Positions 43,154 to 51,905 of a stretch of DNA of 62,252 nt are shown here, piece after piece. The position numbers and the translations under genes are program-made. Numbering within the stretch: position 1 is the stretch's first letter; every line of letters starts with the position of its first letter. This DNA is from Bacteroidales bacterium UBA3743 (lineage in GTDB: Bacteria; Bacteroidota; Bacteroidia; Bacteroidales; Paludibacteraceae), in contig DFGT01000015.1 in NCBI GenBank assembly GCA_002371265.1, forward strand, positions 7,920 to 70,171. Direction: 5' to 3'. The notes below the pieces were generated by a model that saw only the letters and a program-made list of their open reading frames with translations, had not been told where the DNA came from and made no database searches.

Positions 43154-43799
43154 TCAACATTTTAAAACATCCTGCCTTACAAAGCCAAGCTACAGCAAAA
43201 GCAGTCAACATTGCAGCCTCATTAACCATTGTCCACCAATTAGGGAAAATTTCATCAAACGTCACTGTGAACATCTGAAATGCAATAAAGAAATTGATGG
43301 TGTTTCCACAGATCTTATAAAGAATGTTTCGTTTCTTCTTCTCTGGAGTCATCTCCCCATCCGATTTTGTGAACTGGAACAAAATCATGATAGCAAAACT
43401 GACAAAAAGGATTGAAGCGCTCACACAATGGATTATATTAGTCTCAGCGACCGGCAAATGAATCAGACCTACCAAATCTGTGTCATTGACGAAAGAGGTC
43501 TTTGTGGGAAACGCAATCACCAAAAGGGCTGAAATCCCAGAAACAGTAGCGATGATTTTGTCTCGTTTGTCGTAACCTCGATATGCCAAGAAATAGATGA
43601 AAGTGGTGAACAGGAGACCGATCATAAATATTTTCGAATTGCAATAATAGGTGGCAGAAATCGAATACCACCATTCATCCGGATTATCACCGATGATTCC
43701 AAAAACTACCGCAAGTGGAGCCAAAAGTCCACACATCACCCCTAACATCATCTGCTGATGTCTCAAAAACTCCCTATCAAAATTTGCTCCTGCTGACAT
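43143..43799 (-). CDS. Six-TM membrane protein coupled to the sacsin-type ATPase
   Basis: 218 residues with six hydrophobic helices (about 16-36, 55-75, 83-100, 118-140, 163-183, 190-210). NPDEWWYSISATYYCNSKIFMIGLLF and YRGYDKRDKIIATVSG are well-defined loops, but I do not recognise the family. It overlaps the ATPase gene by 11 bases, so the two are translationally coupled and probably act together. No clear promoter in the AT-rich upstream 270 bases. Confidence 0.68.
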   Translation of the reverse strand: MSAGANFDREFLRHQQMMLGVMCGLLAPLAVVFGIIGDNPDEWWYSISATYYCNSKIFMIGLLFTTFIYFLAYRGYDKRDKIIATVSGISALLVIAFPTKTSFVNDTDLVGLIHLPVAETNIIHCVSASILFVSFAIMILFQFTKSDGEMTPEKKKRNILYKICGNTINFFIAFQMFTVTFDEIFPNWWTMVNEAAMLTAFAVAWLCKAGCFKMLNDK

Positions 43800-44028
43800 A
43801 AACTGAATATGTATTAATTATTTATAGCAAAAATAAGAAAATAATCAGAAACATAAAATCAGCATGGATATAAATTAAAATAAATACCGGAATCAACACA
43901 AAAATGCGACTATGAATAATTATACTTCCCAACAGCAATTTTATAGATATTATCTCACCTAATGTGTAAAAAAGGTTAAAATCAACAAACAAATTCGCGT
44001 TTTTCTGTATAATCACACACTTTTTTGA

Positions 44029-44036
44029 TAATTTTG
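44029..44036 (+). promoter_or_regulatory. -7 box of the NlpC/P60-like gene
   Basis: TAATTTTG, 33 bases before the chosen ATG and inside the longer reading frame, so it supports the start at 44070. Confidence 0.55.
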
Positions 44037-44069
44037 CAACCACAAACATATAAACAAAGGGTTTTTACA

Positions 44070-44750
44070 ATGAAAAAACTTTTCATGATAGCAGTGTCGG
44101 CAATGATTGCGTTGTCGTCATTCGCAGCAGACAAAGAGAAGGTTGCCAAAGCGCCTCAGAAAACAATCGACGGTATGCTTAACACAGCATTGCAGCTTAA
44201 TTCCATTCCTGGTGCAGCCACAGAGTACGACAACGGTAAGTTGATCCAGTACGCATTCTCTCAGGTTGGTTACGATTTGTCTGACAACATAGCAAGTCTT
44301 GCCGGCGAGGGTAAAGCTGTAAAGAAAATGGCTAAATTGGCAGTCGGAGATTTGATTTTCTTCAACGATGGTCAGGCTGGTATCGTCTACAAGATCGGAG
44401 ACGACAAGTCGTTAAGCTTCCTTCACGTTGTTAACGGACAGGTGATGATTTCTAGCTCAGAAAGCCTAAGCTACAAGTGTGGTACTCATATCACTTCAGA
44501 TAAGGAGCTTTCTTCTCTTCGTAAGGAGTATGAGAAGGAGCAGAAGGCAATAGCTAAGGCTCAGGAACAGCATGCCAAAGCTCAGGCAGAAGCAGCTAAA
44601 GCAGCTGAAAAAGCAGAGAAAGAAAGAGTTAAAGCTGAAAAAGAGGCTCAGAAAGCTCAGGAAAAAATCGACAAGGCTAACAAAGAGGCTGCCAAAGCAG
44701 CAGCTAAAGCTGAGAAAGCTGAGCAGAAACTTAATGATGTCACAAAGTAA
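44070..44750 (+). CDS. Secreted protein with degenerate NlpC/P60-like domain and Ala/Lys/Glu coiled coil
   Basis: 226 residues from the ATG at 44070; a longer frame starts at 44025 but contains the -7 box. A signal peptide ends at SSFAAD (about 20). Residues 45-125 follow the NlpC/P60 layout (GKLIQYAFSQVGYDL, MAKLAVGDLIFFNDGQAGIVYKIGDDKSLSFLHV), but the catalytic Cys of DCSG is replaced in the segment YDNGK and the His of HVGIY is Gln (QAGIVY). It is therefore probably a non-catalytic peptidoglycan-binding fold. Residues 148-226 form a long helix of AKAEKEAQKAQEK-type repeats, likely a coiled coil. Single gene with a strong terminator. Confidence 0.7.
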   Translation: MKKLFMIAVSAMIALSSFAADKEKVAKAPQKTIDGMLNTALQLNSIPGAATEYDNGKLIQYAFSQVGYDLSDNIASLAGEGKAVKKMAKLAVGDLIFFNDGQAGIVYKIGDDKSLSFLHVVNGQVMISSSESLSYKCGTHITSDKELSSLRKEYEKEQKAIAKAQEQHAKAQAEAAKAAEKAEKERVKAEKEAQKAQEKIDKANKEAAKAAAKAEKAEQKLNDVTK

Positions 44751-44772
44751 AACTTTGTCTTTCACACAATTT

Positions 44773-44803
44773 AAGGCGACTCTTCATTGGGTCGCCTTTT
44801 TTA
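44773..44803 (+). terminator. Terminator of the NlpC/P60-like gene
   Basis: AAGGCGAC / GTCGCCTT with a 10-base loop, then TTTTTT. Confidence 0.9.
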
Positions 44804-44815
44804 TTATACTAGTGC

Positions 44816-45895
44816 TTATTTATTCTCCGACAGCATTTGTTTTAGCTTAGCTCTCGCTATCTTGCCACTTTCCGTCCGTGGCAAATGAAGAATATAAAAC
44901 ACTTCCTTAGGAATCTCATATTTCTCTAGACAGGATGTCAGATCAAATCCTAAATATGATGATAACAATGCCGACGAGGAGGTTGCGACATGTCGCTCTT
45001 TACTATCTTCGATCACCAAAACCAATTTCTCTCCAAGTTTTTCATCTGGTTTGGATGAAATGGCAAAATCGACGTGGATAATATTGGCTAATTTAGCCTC
45101 AATCTCTTCAATCTGCAGTTTGATGCCTCCCGAACAGACCACATTATCTTTGCGACCAAGTATACGGAAAGTGCCGTCTGACCTCATCTCAACATTATCG
45201 TTGGTATATAGTGTTTCAGCACAAAGACGTGGAGCGTTTATCACCAACGTTCCTATATTTTCGCCATTTTCCTCCTTCACCTTCACATCTACCCCATCCA
45301 TCGGAGTGAAATATGGGCTGCGCTTATCTCCATTAATCCTACGCATCGCAATATGGGAAAGAGTCTCGGTCATTCCGTAAGTGGCGTAGATTTCGTTGGG
45401 CAATGTGCTGTAGAAATTCTCTTCATTTCTATCTATTGCCCCACCTCCAATAATAACCTTACCTATCCGTGAAAACCTTCCGTTTTTATCTCTAAATGAA
45501 TTGTAGACCTGCAATGGGACCATCGCCGCAAAATCAATATGTCGCTCTTCATTCTGCAATGGATTGCTCGACAAATCACCAATAAGAAGATTCAAGCCTC
45601 CCACTATTGCACGCACCACCATCATCTTACCAGCGATATAATTGACTGACAAACAAAGCAAAGCAGTATCACCAGGTTTAAGTCCAAGATAATCCAACGT
45701 CATTTTAGCACTTGCTATCATACGTGATTTCTCAGCCACTATCAGTTTGGGCACACCTGTTGATCCTGATGTGTGGAGATTGACTGTCGGAGAATCGGAA
45801 AACCACTCAATAAGAAAATCCCTGACGCTTTCATTCTCAATTTCGCTGAGATTGTCTCGCGTATATATTTTGCTGTCTATTATGATTCTATCCAT
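44816..45895 (-). CDS. menE: O-succinylbenzoate-CoA ligase-like acyl-CoA synthetase
   Basis: 359 residues from the ATG at 45895. The longer ORF adds KLKMLNYKCGMLNALFD, which is only a translation of the AATTATAAATGCGGAATGC repeat, so I reject it. ANL-superfamily motifs are present: LHTSGSTGVPKLIVAEK (P-loop), YATYGMTETLSHIA, and GRKDNVVCSGGIKLQIEEIEA; the final catalytic Lys is in ESGKIARAKLKQ. It is short compared with the usual 450-500, as is normal for Bacteroidales MenE. It activates o-succinylbenzoate in menaquinone synthesis. The neighbours are not men genes, so the assignment rests on length and motifs. Confidence 0.78.
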   Translation of the reverse strand: MDRIIIDSKIYTRDNLSEIENESVRDFLIEWFSDSPTVNLHTSGSTGVPKLIVAEKSRMIASAKMTLDYLGLKPGDTALLCLSVNYIAGKMMVVRAIVGGLNLLIGDLSSNPLQNEERHIDFAAMVPLQVYNSFRDKNGRFSRIGKVIIGGGAIDRNEENFYSTLPNEIYATYGMTETLSHIAMRRINGDKRSPYFTPMDGVDVKVKEENGENIGTLVINAPRLCAETLYTNDNVEMRSDGTFRILGRKDNVVCSGGIKLQIEEIEAKLANIIHVDFAISSKPDEKLGEKLVLVIEDSKERHVATSSSALLSSYLGFDLTSCLEKYEIPKEVFYILHLPRTESGKIARAKLKQMLSENK

Positions 45896-45926
45896 TCTGT
45901 CGAATAGGGCATTTAGCATTCCGCAT

Positions 45927-47483
45927 TTATAATTCAGCATTTTTAATTTTTCTCGCCACATCTCTTCCGCTCTTCAATGCTATCGGCAATCCTCCGCCTG
46001 GTATTGTCCAATGTCCGCATAGGAAGACGTTGCTCAAGCCACAGACCTTTCCGAAACTACGTCGTACGATTGTCGGCATCCAACCCTGTGATGAGCCGTT
46101 ATAATTGTTGGTGTAGCGATGATACGACGCAGGAGTTGTAAGGTCTGAAACCTCAATTTTATCCCTGAATTCTTCGCCGAAATGAGCGACAAGTTTTTCG
46201 ATGGCTAATGCAGTGAATTTCTTCTTTATATCCTCATAGCCACCTCTGTCGTTCGCACGCTTATCTATCCAATAATCACCGTTTTGAGTTTGGAAGTAGA
46301 CAGCAATCGTGCATCGGTCGTCGCCTGCAAGAGTCTCATCATAATTGTAGATATGGACCTCCATTTTGTCGAACTGAGTGCCATCAGGCAATGAATACGG
46401 CTCTGTATAAAAACGTAGGAAATGAGGATGATTCTTCATTCCGTCTTTCACTCCAAGATAAAGAATGCAATAAGAGTAGTAGACGTCGCTATTCTCAATC
46501 TTCTTATATTTCATCAGGTCAGACGGAATATATCTCTCACCGAGTGCATCAAACATCGTCCAATGCCAATCGGCAGCAGACACCACGTAGTCAGCCTCAC
46601 TAAAATCGCCATTCTTCAGTTGGATACCTTTAGCCTTATGAGCACCGTCGTCTACAACAATCTTCTCAACCTTGGAATTATATTTGATCGTTCCTCCTGA
46701 TTTCAAATAACTATCTGCCAATAATTTGGCAAACGCTTCCGACCCTCCTTTGGGATATTTTGCCACGCCAAGATCCGCATAACTCTGCACAAAACAGAGC
46801 AGATTCATCGGCATCTCCTTCTCATAAAGGTTCTTGATCGCCTCACGCAAAAAAGGAGACTTGAACCGTTCGGCAAATGTGTGGGTCGTGCCTTGCAGAA
46901 TACCACTAAACCGATATTTCAGATAATGGAATCCCAACTGATGCATTCTGACCGTCATCTTCACACCCCAAAACTTTATTTTCTGCCATAAACTTGAATC
47001 GTCAGCAATCACCGGTGGCAAAACCTCCTGAAACTTATTCAATCCTCTCACACACGACATCCACTTCTTGATCAGCGTTGCATCTTCTGGCGCTATATCC
47101 AACAGATATTTCTCAAAATCATCTGTTTTGTTGTAGAAATGGAAAATATTGGAGCCATATTTGTCGGTCATATCAGACGCACGACCGCACGTCTCTACGT
47201 GGGATTTTACCTCAAATTGGACGCGTTCTTTATGATCCACAAACTCAATCTGCGACAGATCAACAATTTCATTCCACATCGTATGGAAAGAACTGCCTTT
47301 TTCTGCTCCCAACAACCAGTGCATACAGCCGTTGAACGAATATCCGCCTCTGCTCCACCCTGTGCATAATCCTCCTGGAGTAGAGCCACTTTCATATATG
47401 ACTGTCTGGAAACCACTTTTCTGCAAATGGATTCCACACGCCATACCAGCCACACCTGCTCCGATTATACACACTTTCTTCAT
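45927..47483 (-). CDS. Phytoene-desaturase-like FAD-dependent oxidoreductase
   Basis: 518 residues from the ATG at 47483; the 11-codon extension upstream overlaps the GACGGGG palindrome. The FAD site KKVCIIGAGVAGMACGIHLQKSG is at 1-23, followed by YESGSTPGGLCTGW. ADYVVSAADWHWT and the C-terminal FLCGHWTIPGGGLPIALKSGRDVARKI are the CrtI/retinol-saturase family pattern. It probably oxidises or reduces polyene or fatty substrates at the membrane; the substrate is unknown. It ends 31 bases before the chosen menE start, and the intervening GCGGAA repeat may separate them. Confidence 0.82.
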   Translation of the reverse strand: MKKVCIIGAGVAGMACGIHLQKSGFQTVIYESGSTPGGLCTGWSRGGYSFNGCMHWLLGAEKGSSFHTMWNEIVDLSQIEFVDHKERVQFEVKSHVETCGRASDMTDKYGSNIFHFYNKTDDFEKYLLDIAPEDATLIKKWMSCVRGLNKFQEVLPPVIADDSSLWQKIKFWGVKMTVRMHQLGFHYLKYRFSGILQGTTHTFAERFKSPFLREAIKNLYEKEMPMNLLCFVQSYADLGVAKYPKGGSEAFAKLLADSYLKSGGTIKYNSKVEKIVVDDGAHKAKGIQLKNGDFSEADYVVSAADWHWTMFDALGERYIPSDLMKYKKIENSDVYYSYCILYLGVKDGMKNHPHFLRFYTEPYSLPDGTQFDKMEVHIYNYDETLAGDDRCTIAVYFQTQNGDYWIDKRANDRGGYEDIKKKFTALAIEKLVAHFGEEFRDKIEVSDLTTPASYHRYTNNYNGSSQGWMPTIVRRSFGKVCGLSNVFLCGHWTIPGGGLPIALKSGRDVARKIKNAEL

Positions 47484-47505
47484 GATGCCGTTTTTTATCA
47501 CAAAA

Positions 47506-47524
47506 GACGGGGACAAGCCCCGTC
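47506..47524. repeat. GACGGGG palindrome
   Basis: GACGGGG / CCCCGTC around ACAAG, 22 bases upstream of the oxidoreductase ATG. REP-like, and possibly part of the nadB 3' region. Confidence 0.55.
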
Positions 47525-47564
47525 TACATGATTTTTATTATTACACATTCGTCCGTTTGATTTG

Positions 47565-47824
47565 AGACGACGCACGACCGTATCCAAATATTAGACGCAC
47601 GACCGTTTGAAAAATGCGAAACGATAATTTAGCATTTCGCATTTATAATTTATAATTTTCTTTAGACGCACGACCGTTGTTAGACGCACGACCGTGCGTC
47701 TCTACAAGATGCGAAACGCCAATTTAGCATTTCGCATTTTGCATTTATAATTTCTTCTAGACGCACGACCGTGCGTCTCTACAAAATGCGAAACGCCAAT
47801 TTAGCATTTCGCATTTATAATTTA
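47565..47824. repeat. Cluster of alternating GACGCACGACCGTGCGTC and GCGAAA hairpins
   Basis: Five GACGCACGACCG units (starting near 47569, 47593, 47664, 47682 and 47759). The last two are completed to the palindrome AGACGCACG/CGTGCGTCT and followed by CTAC. They alternate with three units GCGAAACG(C/A)..AATTTAGCATTTCGCATTT (47616, 47711, 47789) that form GCGAAA/TTTCGC hairpins. The last unit runs into and supplies the stop codon of nadB (47822-47824). No spacer diversity, so this is not a CRISPR array. Confidence 0.75.
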
Positions 47825-49429
47825 TAATTTCTTCAGCTCTTCCACATCATACAGACTGATATGCTCATTTTTCTTCGGATAATCAATCGTATAATGCAAT
47901 CCACGGCTCTCTTTTCTCTGCATTGCAGACTTGATCACCAAATAGGCTGTGTTGACGATGTTACGTAGTTCACAGATCTCTTTTGAGACAACTGAACGCT
48001 GGAACAGACTCTCGGTCTCTTTGTAGATCAACTCCAATCTGTCGAACGCTCTCTTCAAACGTAGATTAGAACGGACGATTCCGACGTATGCCTGCATGAT
48101 CTGGTTGACCTCCTTCTCACTCTGTGTGATAAGCACCATCTCCTCATTCAGTGTTGTGCCTTCGTCGTTCCACTCAGGAATCTCATCACACCAATTGATA
48201 TTGTCGATCAATGGCAATGAGTGTTGAGCTGCAGCCTCAGCATACACGATAGCTTCAAGCAATGAGTTGGATGCCAAACGGTTACCTCCGTGCAATCCTG
48301 TTCGTGTGCACTCTCCTGCCGCATACAGATGGTTGATTGTTGTGCGGGCATTCTCGTCTACTTTGATTCCTCCGCATAGATAGTGAGAAGCCGGACACAC
48401 TGGTATATACTCCTTTGTGATATCAATTCCGATACTCAAACACTTCTGATAGATATTTGGGAAATGCTTCTTTGTCTCCTCTGGATCCTTATGTGTCACA
48501 TCCAAGTAGACGTGATCCTCTCCAGTCAACTTCATTTCTGTGTCGATGCTTCGCGCCACTATGTCTCGTGGGGCAAGACTTCCTCTTGAGTCGTAACGGA
48601 GCATGAAATCCTCTCCCTTCTTGTTACGCAAGATTCCTCCGTATCCACGCATAGCCTCTGTGATCAAGTATGATGGACGGTCTCCTGGATGGTAAAGACT
48701 TGTCGGGTGGAACTGGACAAATTCCATATCCTCTACCAATCCTTTAGCACGGTAAACCATTGATATTCCGTCGCCTGTAGCCACAGGTGGATTTGTTGTC
48801 GTCTGGTAGATATTTCCGATACCTCCTGTGCAGACCATCGTTATTTTTGCCAAATACGTGTCAACACAATTCTTCTTTATATCAAGCACGTATGCACCGT
48901 AACAATCAATGTTTGGAGTGGTATGCTTTACCAACATACCTAGATGATGCTGTGTAAGAAGCTCAATGGCAAAATGGTTCTCCATCACATCTATATTCGG
49001 ATGCTTCTTTACCGTCTCCACAAGACTCTCCTGAATCTCAGCTCCAGTGTTGTCCTTATGGTGAAGAATACGGAAATTATCATGGCCTCCCTCCTTGTGA
49101 AGGTCATACTTGCCATCCTCATTCTTATCAAAGTCGACACCCCATTTCACCAACTCCTTTATCTGAGCTGGGGCTCCCTCTACGACCTTCTTCACGACAT
49201 TGTAATCGCAAATTCCGTCGCCAGCGATAAGAGTGTCCTTGATATGGTTTTCAAACTTGTCATCCTCTTTCATGACACAGCAGATACCACCTTGGGCAAA
49301 ATTAGTGTTTGCCTCTATCATTTCCGTTTTGCAAAGCAATGCCACTTTGCCTTTTGATGCCACTTTAAGTGCAAAACTCATTCCGGCTATACCTGAACCG
49401 ATAACGAGAAAATCATACTTTTTTACCAT
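47822..49429 (-). CDS. nadB: L-aspartate oxidase
   Basis: 535 residues, cytoplasmic flavoprotein. FLVIGSGIAGMSFALKVA (6-23) binds FAD; TNFAQGGICCVM, EGGHDNFRILHHKDNTGAEI, MEFVQFHPTSLY and the catalytic RGYGGILRN and HYLCGGIKVDENART blocks are diagnostic for NadB over succinate dehydrogenase. It oxidises aspartate to iminoaspartate for NAD synthesis. The C-terminus ending DVEELKKL is encoded at the edge of the repeat cluster, which also gives the stop. nadA and nadC are not adjacent. Confidence 0.93.
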   Translation of the reverse strand: MVKKYDFLVIGSGIAGMSFALKVASKGKVALLCKTEMIEANTNFAQGGICCVMKEDDKFENHIKDTLIAGDGICDYNVVKKVVEGAPAQIKELVKWGVDFDKNEDGKYDLHKEGGHDNFRILHHKDNTGAEIQESLVETVKKHPNIDVMENHFAIELLTQHHLGMLVKHTTPNIDCYGAYVLDIKKNCVDTYLAKITMVCTGGIGNIYQTTTNPPVATGDGISMVYRAKGLVEDMEFVQFHPTSLYHPGDRPSYLITEAMRGYGGILRNKKGEDFMLRYDSRGSLAPRDIVARSIDTEMKLTGEDHVYLDVTHKDPEETKKHFPNIYQKCLSIGIDITKEYIPVCPASHYLCGGIKVDENARTTINHLYAAGECTRTGLHGGNRLASNSLLEAIVYAEAAAQHSLPLIDNINWCDEIPEWNDEGTTLNEEMVLITQSEKEVNQIMQAYVGIVRSNLRLKRAFDRLELIYKETESLFQRSVVSKEICELRNIVNTAYLVIKSAMQRKESRGLHYTIDYPKKNEHISLYDVEELKKL

Positions 49430-49474
49430 AAGCCTTAATTTTTCAAAATTAAGAATTAAAATTAAAAATTAAGA

Positions 49475-49491
49475 GTTGGGGCTTCCCCAAC
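49475..49491 (-). terminator. Palindrome after pepD
   Basis: GTTGGGG / CCCCAAC with loop CTT, 20 bases beyond the pepD stop, inside AT-rich AATTAAGAATT repeats. Terminator-like stem with a weak T run. Confidence 0.5.
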
Positions 49492-49510
49492 CTTAATTAC
49501 GAATTACGCA

Positions 49511-50965
49511 TTATGAATTGCGAATTGTATCTATTATCGCCAACACATGTTTCCATGTCATCTCCACAGTCGGGATCGACACTTTTTCCGCTGGAGAATG
49601 GTTGCCAATAATAGTTGGTCCGATAGAAATCATATCCAACTTTGGATATTTCTCTATAATTAGTCCACATTCCAAACCTGCATGGATTGCGCCGACATTC
49701 GGAGTGACATTGAATAGTTTCTTATATGTGTCGACGGCAATGTTCTTGATTTTTGAGTTGACATTAGGTTTCCAGCCCGGATAACCCTCATCCGACTCCA
49801 CTGAAGATGCTCCGTTAGTAGCGAACGCATCGTATACCATCTTCCTGATTTTTTCCTTCTCTTCCGTGACACTGCTTCTTTGGCTTGTCTCGAAGACAAT
49901 ATCATCACCAATCATCTTCACAGAAGCCAAATTTGTGCTTGTCTCCACCAATCCAGGAATATCCTCACTCATCTTCAGCACTCCGTGTGGGCAAGTCAAT
50001 ATAGCCTTAATCAATGATTTAGATGTTGACGGAGCGAACACCGTCTCCGCTTTATCTGTGGTAGACAAATCAATTTCAAGAGTTTCGCCAATAAGTTCAT
50101 TCTGCTTTTCTGCGATATACATATTAGTAATCACACGGGCAGTCTCCTTTATTTTAAACTCAACACCAATGGTTGCGGACGCCTCTCTTGGAATAGCGTT
50201 GTGAAGATTTCCACCGTCGATAGAGGCAATCACAACGTCGCCCTCAGCAGAGATCCTGTTTATCAATTCAGCAAGAATTTTGATCGCATTTCCACGATTC
50301 TTATCAATATCCACGCCGGAATGTCCACCGATCAAGCCACTCACCTTAATGGTCATGAACAGATAATCCTTGTCTGGCTTCTGCAGATTCTGACGATATT
50401 TGGCGACTGTGTTCACACCACCTGCGCAACCGATGCAAAACTCACCCTGGTCTTCCGAATCAAGGTTGACGAGCATCGTCGACTTAATCCAATCCTCCTT
50501 CAAGACATGAGCACCGAGCAGACCGACCTCTTCGTCTACAGTGAACAGACACTCGATAGGTCCGTGCTTAAAAGAGTCATCAGCAAGGATAGCCATCTGA
50601 TAAGCCACACCGATACCGTCGTCAGCGCCAAGAGTCGTGCCCTTAGCCTTCACCCATTCACCATCGATATAAGGTTGAATTCCGTCGTTGTCAAAATCAA
50701 AAGCGACGTCGGAATTTTTCTCGCACACCATATCTATATGCGACTGGAAAAGCAAGCTCTCACACTTTTCACATCCAGCCGACGCAGGTTTACGAATAAG
50801 CACATTGCCATACTCATCCACCAAAGTCTCAAGACCAAGTTTTTTTCCAAACTCCTGAAGGTGTTTGCTCAACTTCGCCTCCTTATGAGAAGGATGCGGA
50901 ATGGAGCAAATCTCGTCGAAATATTTCCAAACCGCCTTCGGATTAAGATTAGATATTTCGCTCAT
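49511..50965 (-). CDS. pepD: Aminoacyl-histidine dipeptidase (Xaa-His dipeptidase)
   Basis: 484 residues, cytoplasmic M20-family metallopeptidase. Metal-binding blocks: LLFQSHIDMVCEKN (His, Asp), KGTTLGADDGIGVAYQMA (bridging Asp), FTVDEEVGLLGA (catalytic and metal Glu) and VNLDSEDQGEF; the last His is in IGPTIIGNHSPAEKV. The dimerisation domain lies at about 210-385. It cleaves Xaa-His dipeptides, including carnosine. 9 bases separate it from the upstream ompH-like stop codon, so they share a transcript. Confidence 0.93.
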   Translation of the reverse strand: MSEISNLNPKAVWKYFDEICSIPHPSHKEAKLSKHLQEFGKKLGLETLVDEYGNVLIRKPASAGCEKCESLLFQSHIDMVCEKNSDVAFDFDNDGIQPYIDGEWVKAKGTTLGADDGIGVAYQMAILADDSFKHGPIECLFTVDEEVGLLGAHVLKEDWIKSTMLVNLDSEDQGEFCIGCAGGVNTVAKYRQNLQKPDKDYLFMTIKVSGLIGGHSGVDIDKNRGNAIKILAELINRISAEGDVVIASIDGGNLHNAIPREASATIGVEFKIKETARVITNMYIAEKQNELIGETLEIDLSTTDKAETVFAPSTSKSLIKAILTCPHGVLKMSEDIPGLVETSTNLASVKMIGDDIVFETSQRSSVTEEKEKIRKMVYDAFATNGASSVESDEGYPGWKPNVNSKIKNIAVDTYKKLFNVTPNVGAIHAGLECGLIIEKYPKLDMISIGPTIIGNHSPAEKVSIPTVEMTWKHVLAIIDTIRNS

Positions 50966-50974
50966 TTTATTCTC

Positions 50975-51646
50975 TTATTTTTTCTGATATCGAGCATTCA
51001 AATCGTTAGTCACGATCTTAGTGATATTAAGGGAAGAATCGCCCCAGATCACATTGTCGCGGCCATTATTGCTCAAAATCAATCTATATCTGTTTTCCTT
51101 CTGATACTGTTTAAGCACAGAATCCAAGCTGTCGCGAAGACGCTTGTTCATCTTTTCCTGTTCGTCAAGCATCTCATTAGTCAGTTTCTGGTTGAGAGCC
51201 TGAAGATCCTGATCCTGCTTCATAAGTTCCTGCTCTCTCTTCATGAATTTCTGCTGAGCCTCCTGGATAGACGCCTGAGTCAGGAATTTACCATTCTGGT
51301 AGTCCTGCTGGAATTGAGCAGCCTCCTTTTGGTACTGGGCCATATCCTGCTGAAGTTTAGTCTGCTTGTTCTGCAAAGAGTTAGCGCTCTTCTCCTGCTT
51401 GCTTTTAAGTTGAGCAGTCAGTTCCTTAGCCAAGGTATAGTTTTGGAGCACCGTGTCGACATCCATATATACGACCTCCAAAGTGTGAGAAGGAGCGACG
51501 GAAGGGACCGCTTCAACAGCCTCAACAGCAGTAGAATCATTAGACACGTCAGAAGCCGACTTTTTGTCAGCAGACTTATTACAAGAGCAAAGGAATGCCA
51601 TGCTTGCTATCACAGAAGATACCAATACAGGTTTTAAGAATTTCAT
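50975..51646 (-). CDS. OmpH/Skp family lipoprotein
   Basis: 223 residues. Lipobox LCSC (Cys22) followed by NKSADKKS, which lacks the acidic surface-export signal, so it should stay on the periplasmic side. Then VVYMDVDTVLQNYTLAKEL, the beta-strand start of the Skp/OmpH fold, a long coiled coil (about 75-185, rich in Gln/Lys/Glu) and a return segment YRLILSNNGRDNVIWGDSSLNIT. Skp chaperones outer-membrane proteins as a trimer. The lipid anchor is a departure from soluble Skp. A -7 box TACCTTTG is at 51676-51683. First gene of a unit with pepD. Confidence 0.85.
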   Translation of the reverse strand: MKFLKPVLVSSVIASMAFLCSCNKSADKKSASDVSNDSTAVEAVEAVPSVAPSHTLEVVYMDVDTVLQNYTLAKELTAQLKSKQEKSANSLQNKQTKLQQDMAQYQKEAAQFQQDYQNGKFLTQASIQEAQQKFMKREQELMKQDQDLQALNQKLTNEMLDEQEKMNKRLRDSLDSVLKQYQKENRYRLILSNNGRDNVIWGDSSLNITKIVTNDLNARYQKK

Positions 51647-51675
51647 TTTAAATACGTATTTTAATAATTTGCTTT

Positions 51676-51683
51676 CAAAGGTA
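51676..51683 (-). promoter_or_regulatory. -7 box of the ompH-pepD unit
   Basis: Minus-strand TACCTTTG (TAnnTTTG), 30 bases before the ATG. Confidence 0.4.
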
Positions 51684-51854
51684 TAAAAAATAGGGGAAAA
51701 ATATAATAGAAAAAAAACTGAAAACCACAGAGAGCAAAAAATTCACGTTTTTTTTCCTAATATATAGATGTTTCGTATAAATCAGATAACACAAAATTAT
51801 CCGCAAGATTTTCCATCAGATCATTAATAAAAAATACAACACAAACATGAAAAA

Positions 51855-51879
51855 GGGAGAACTGAAAAATCAGTCTCCC
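51855..51879 (-). terminator. Terminator after the type III RM operon
   Basis: GGGAGA-A-CTGA / TCAG-TCTCCC, followed on the minus strand by TTTTTCATG. Confidence 0.8.
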
Positions 51880-51905
51880 TAATTAATTCTTGATTAGAAA
51901 TTTAT

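Noticed and set aside
47565..47824. Possible CRISPR array
   Set aside because: Repeats are palindromes of two kinds without unique spacers of constant length, and no cas gene is present.
50201..51637. 478-codon plus-strand frame antisense to pepD and ompH
   Set aside because: It is a shadow of two well-identified minus-strand genes, with no family motifs, low-complexity composition and no promoter.
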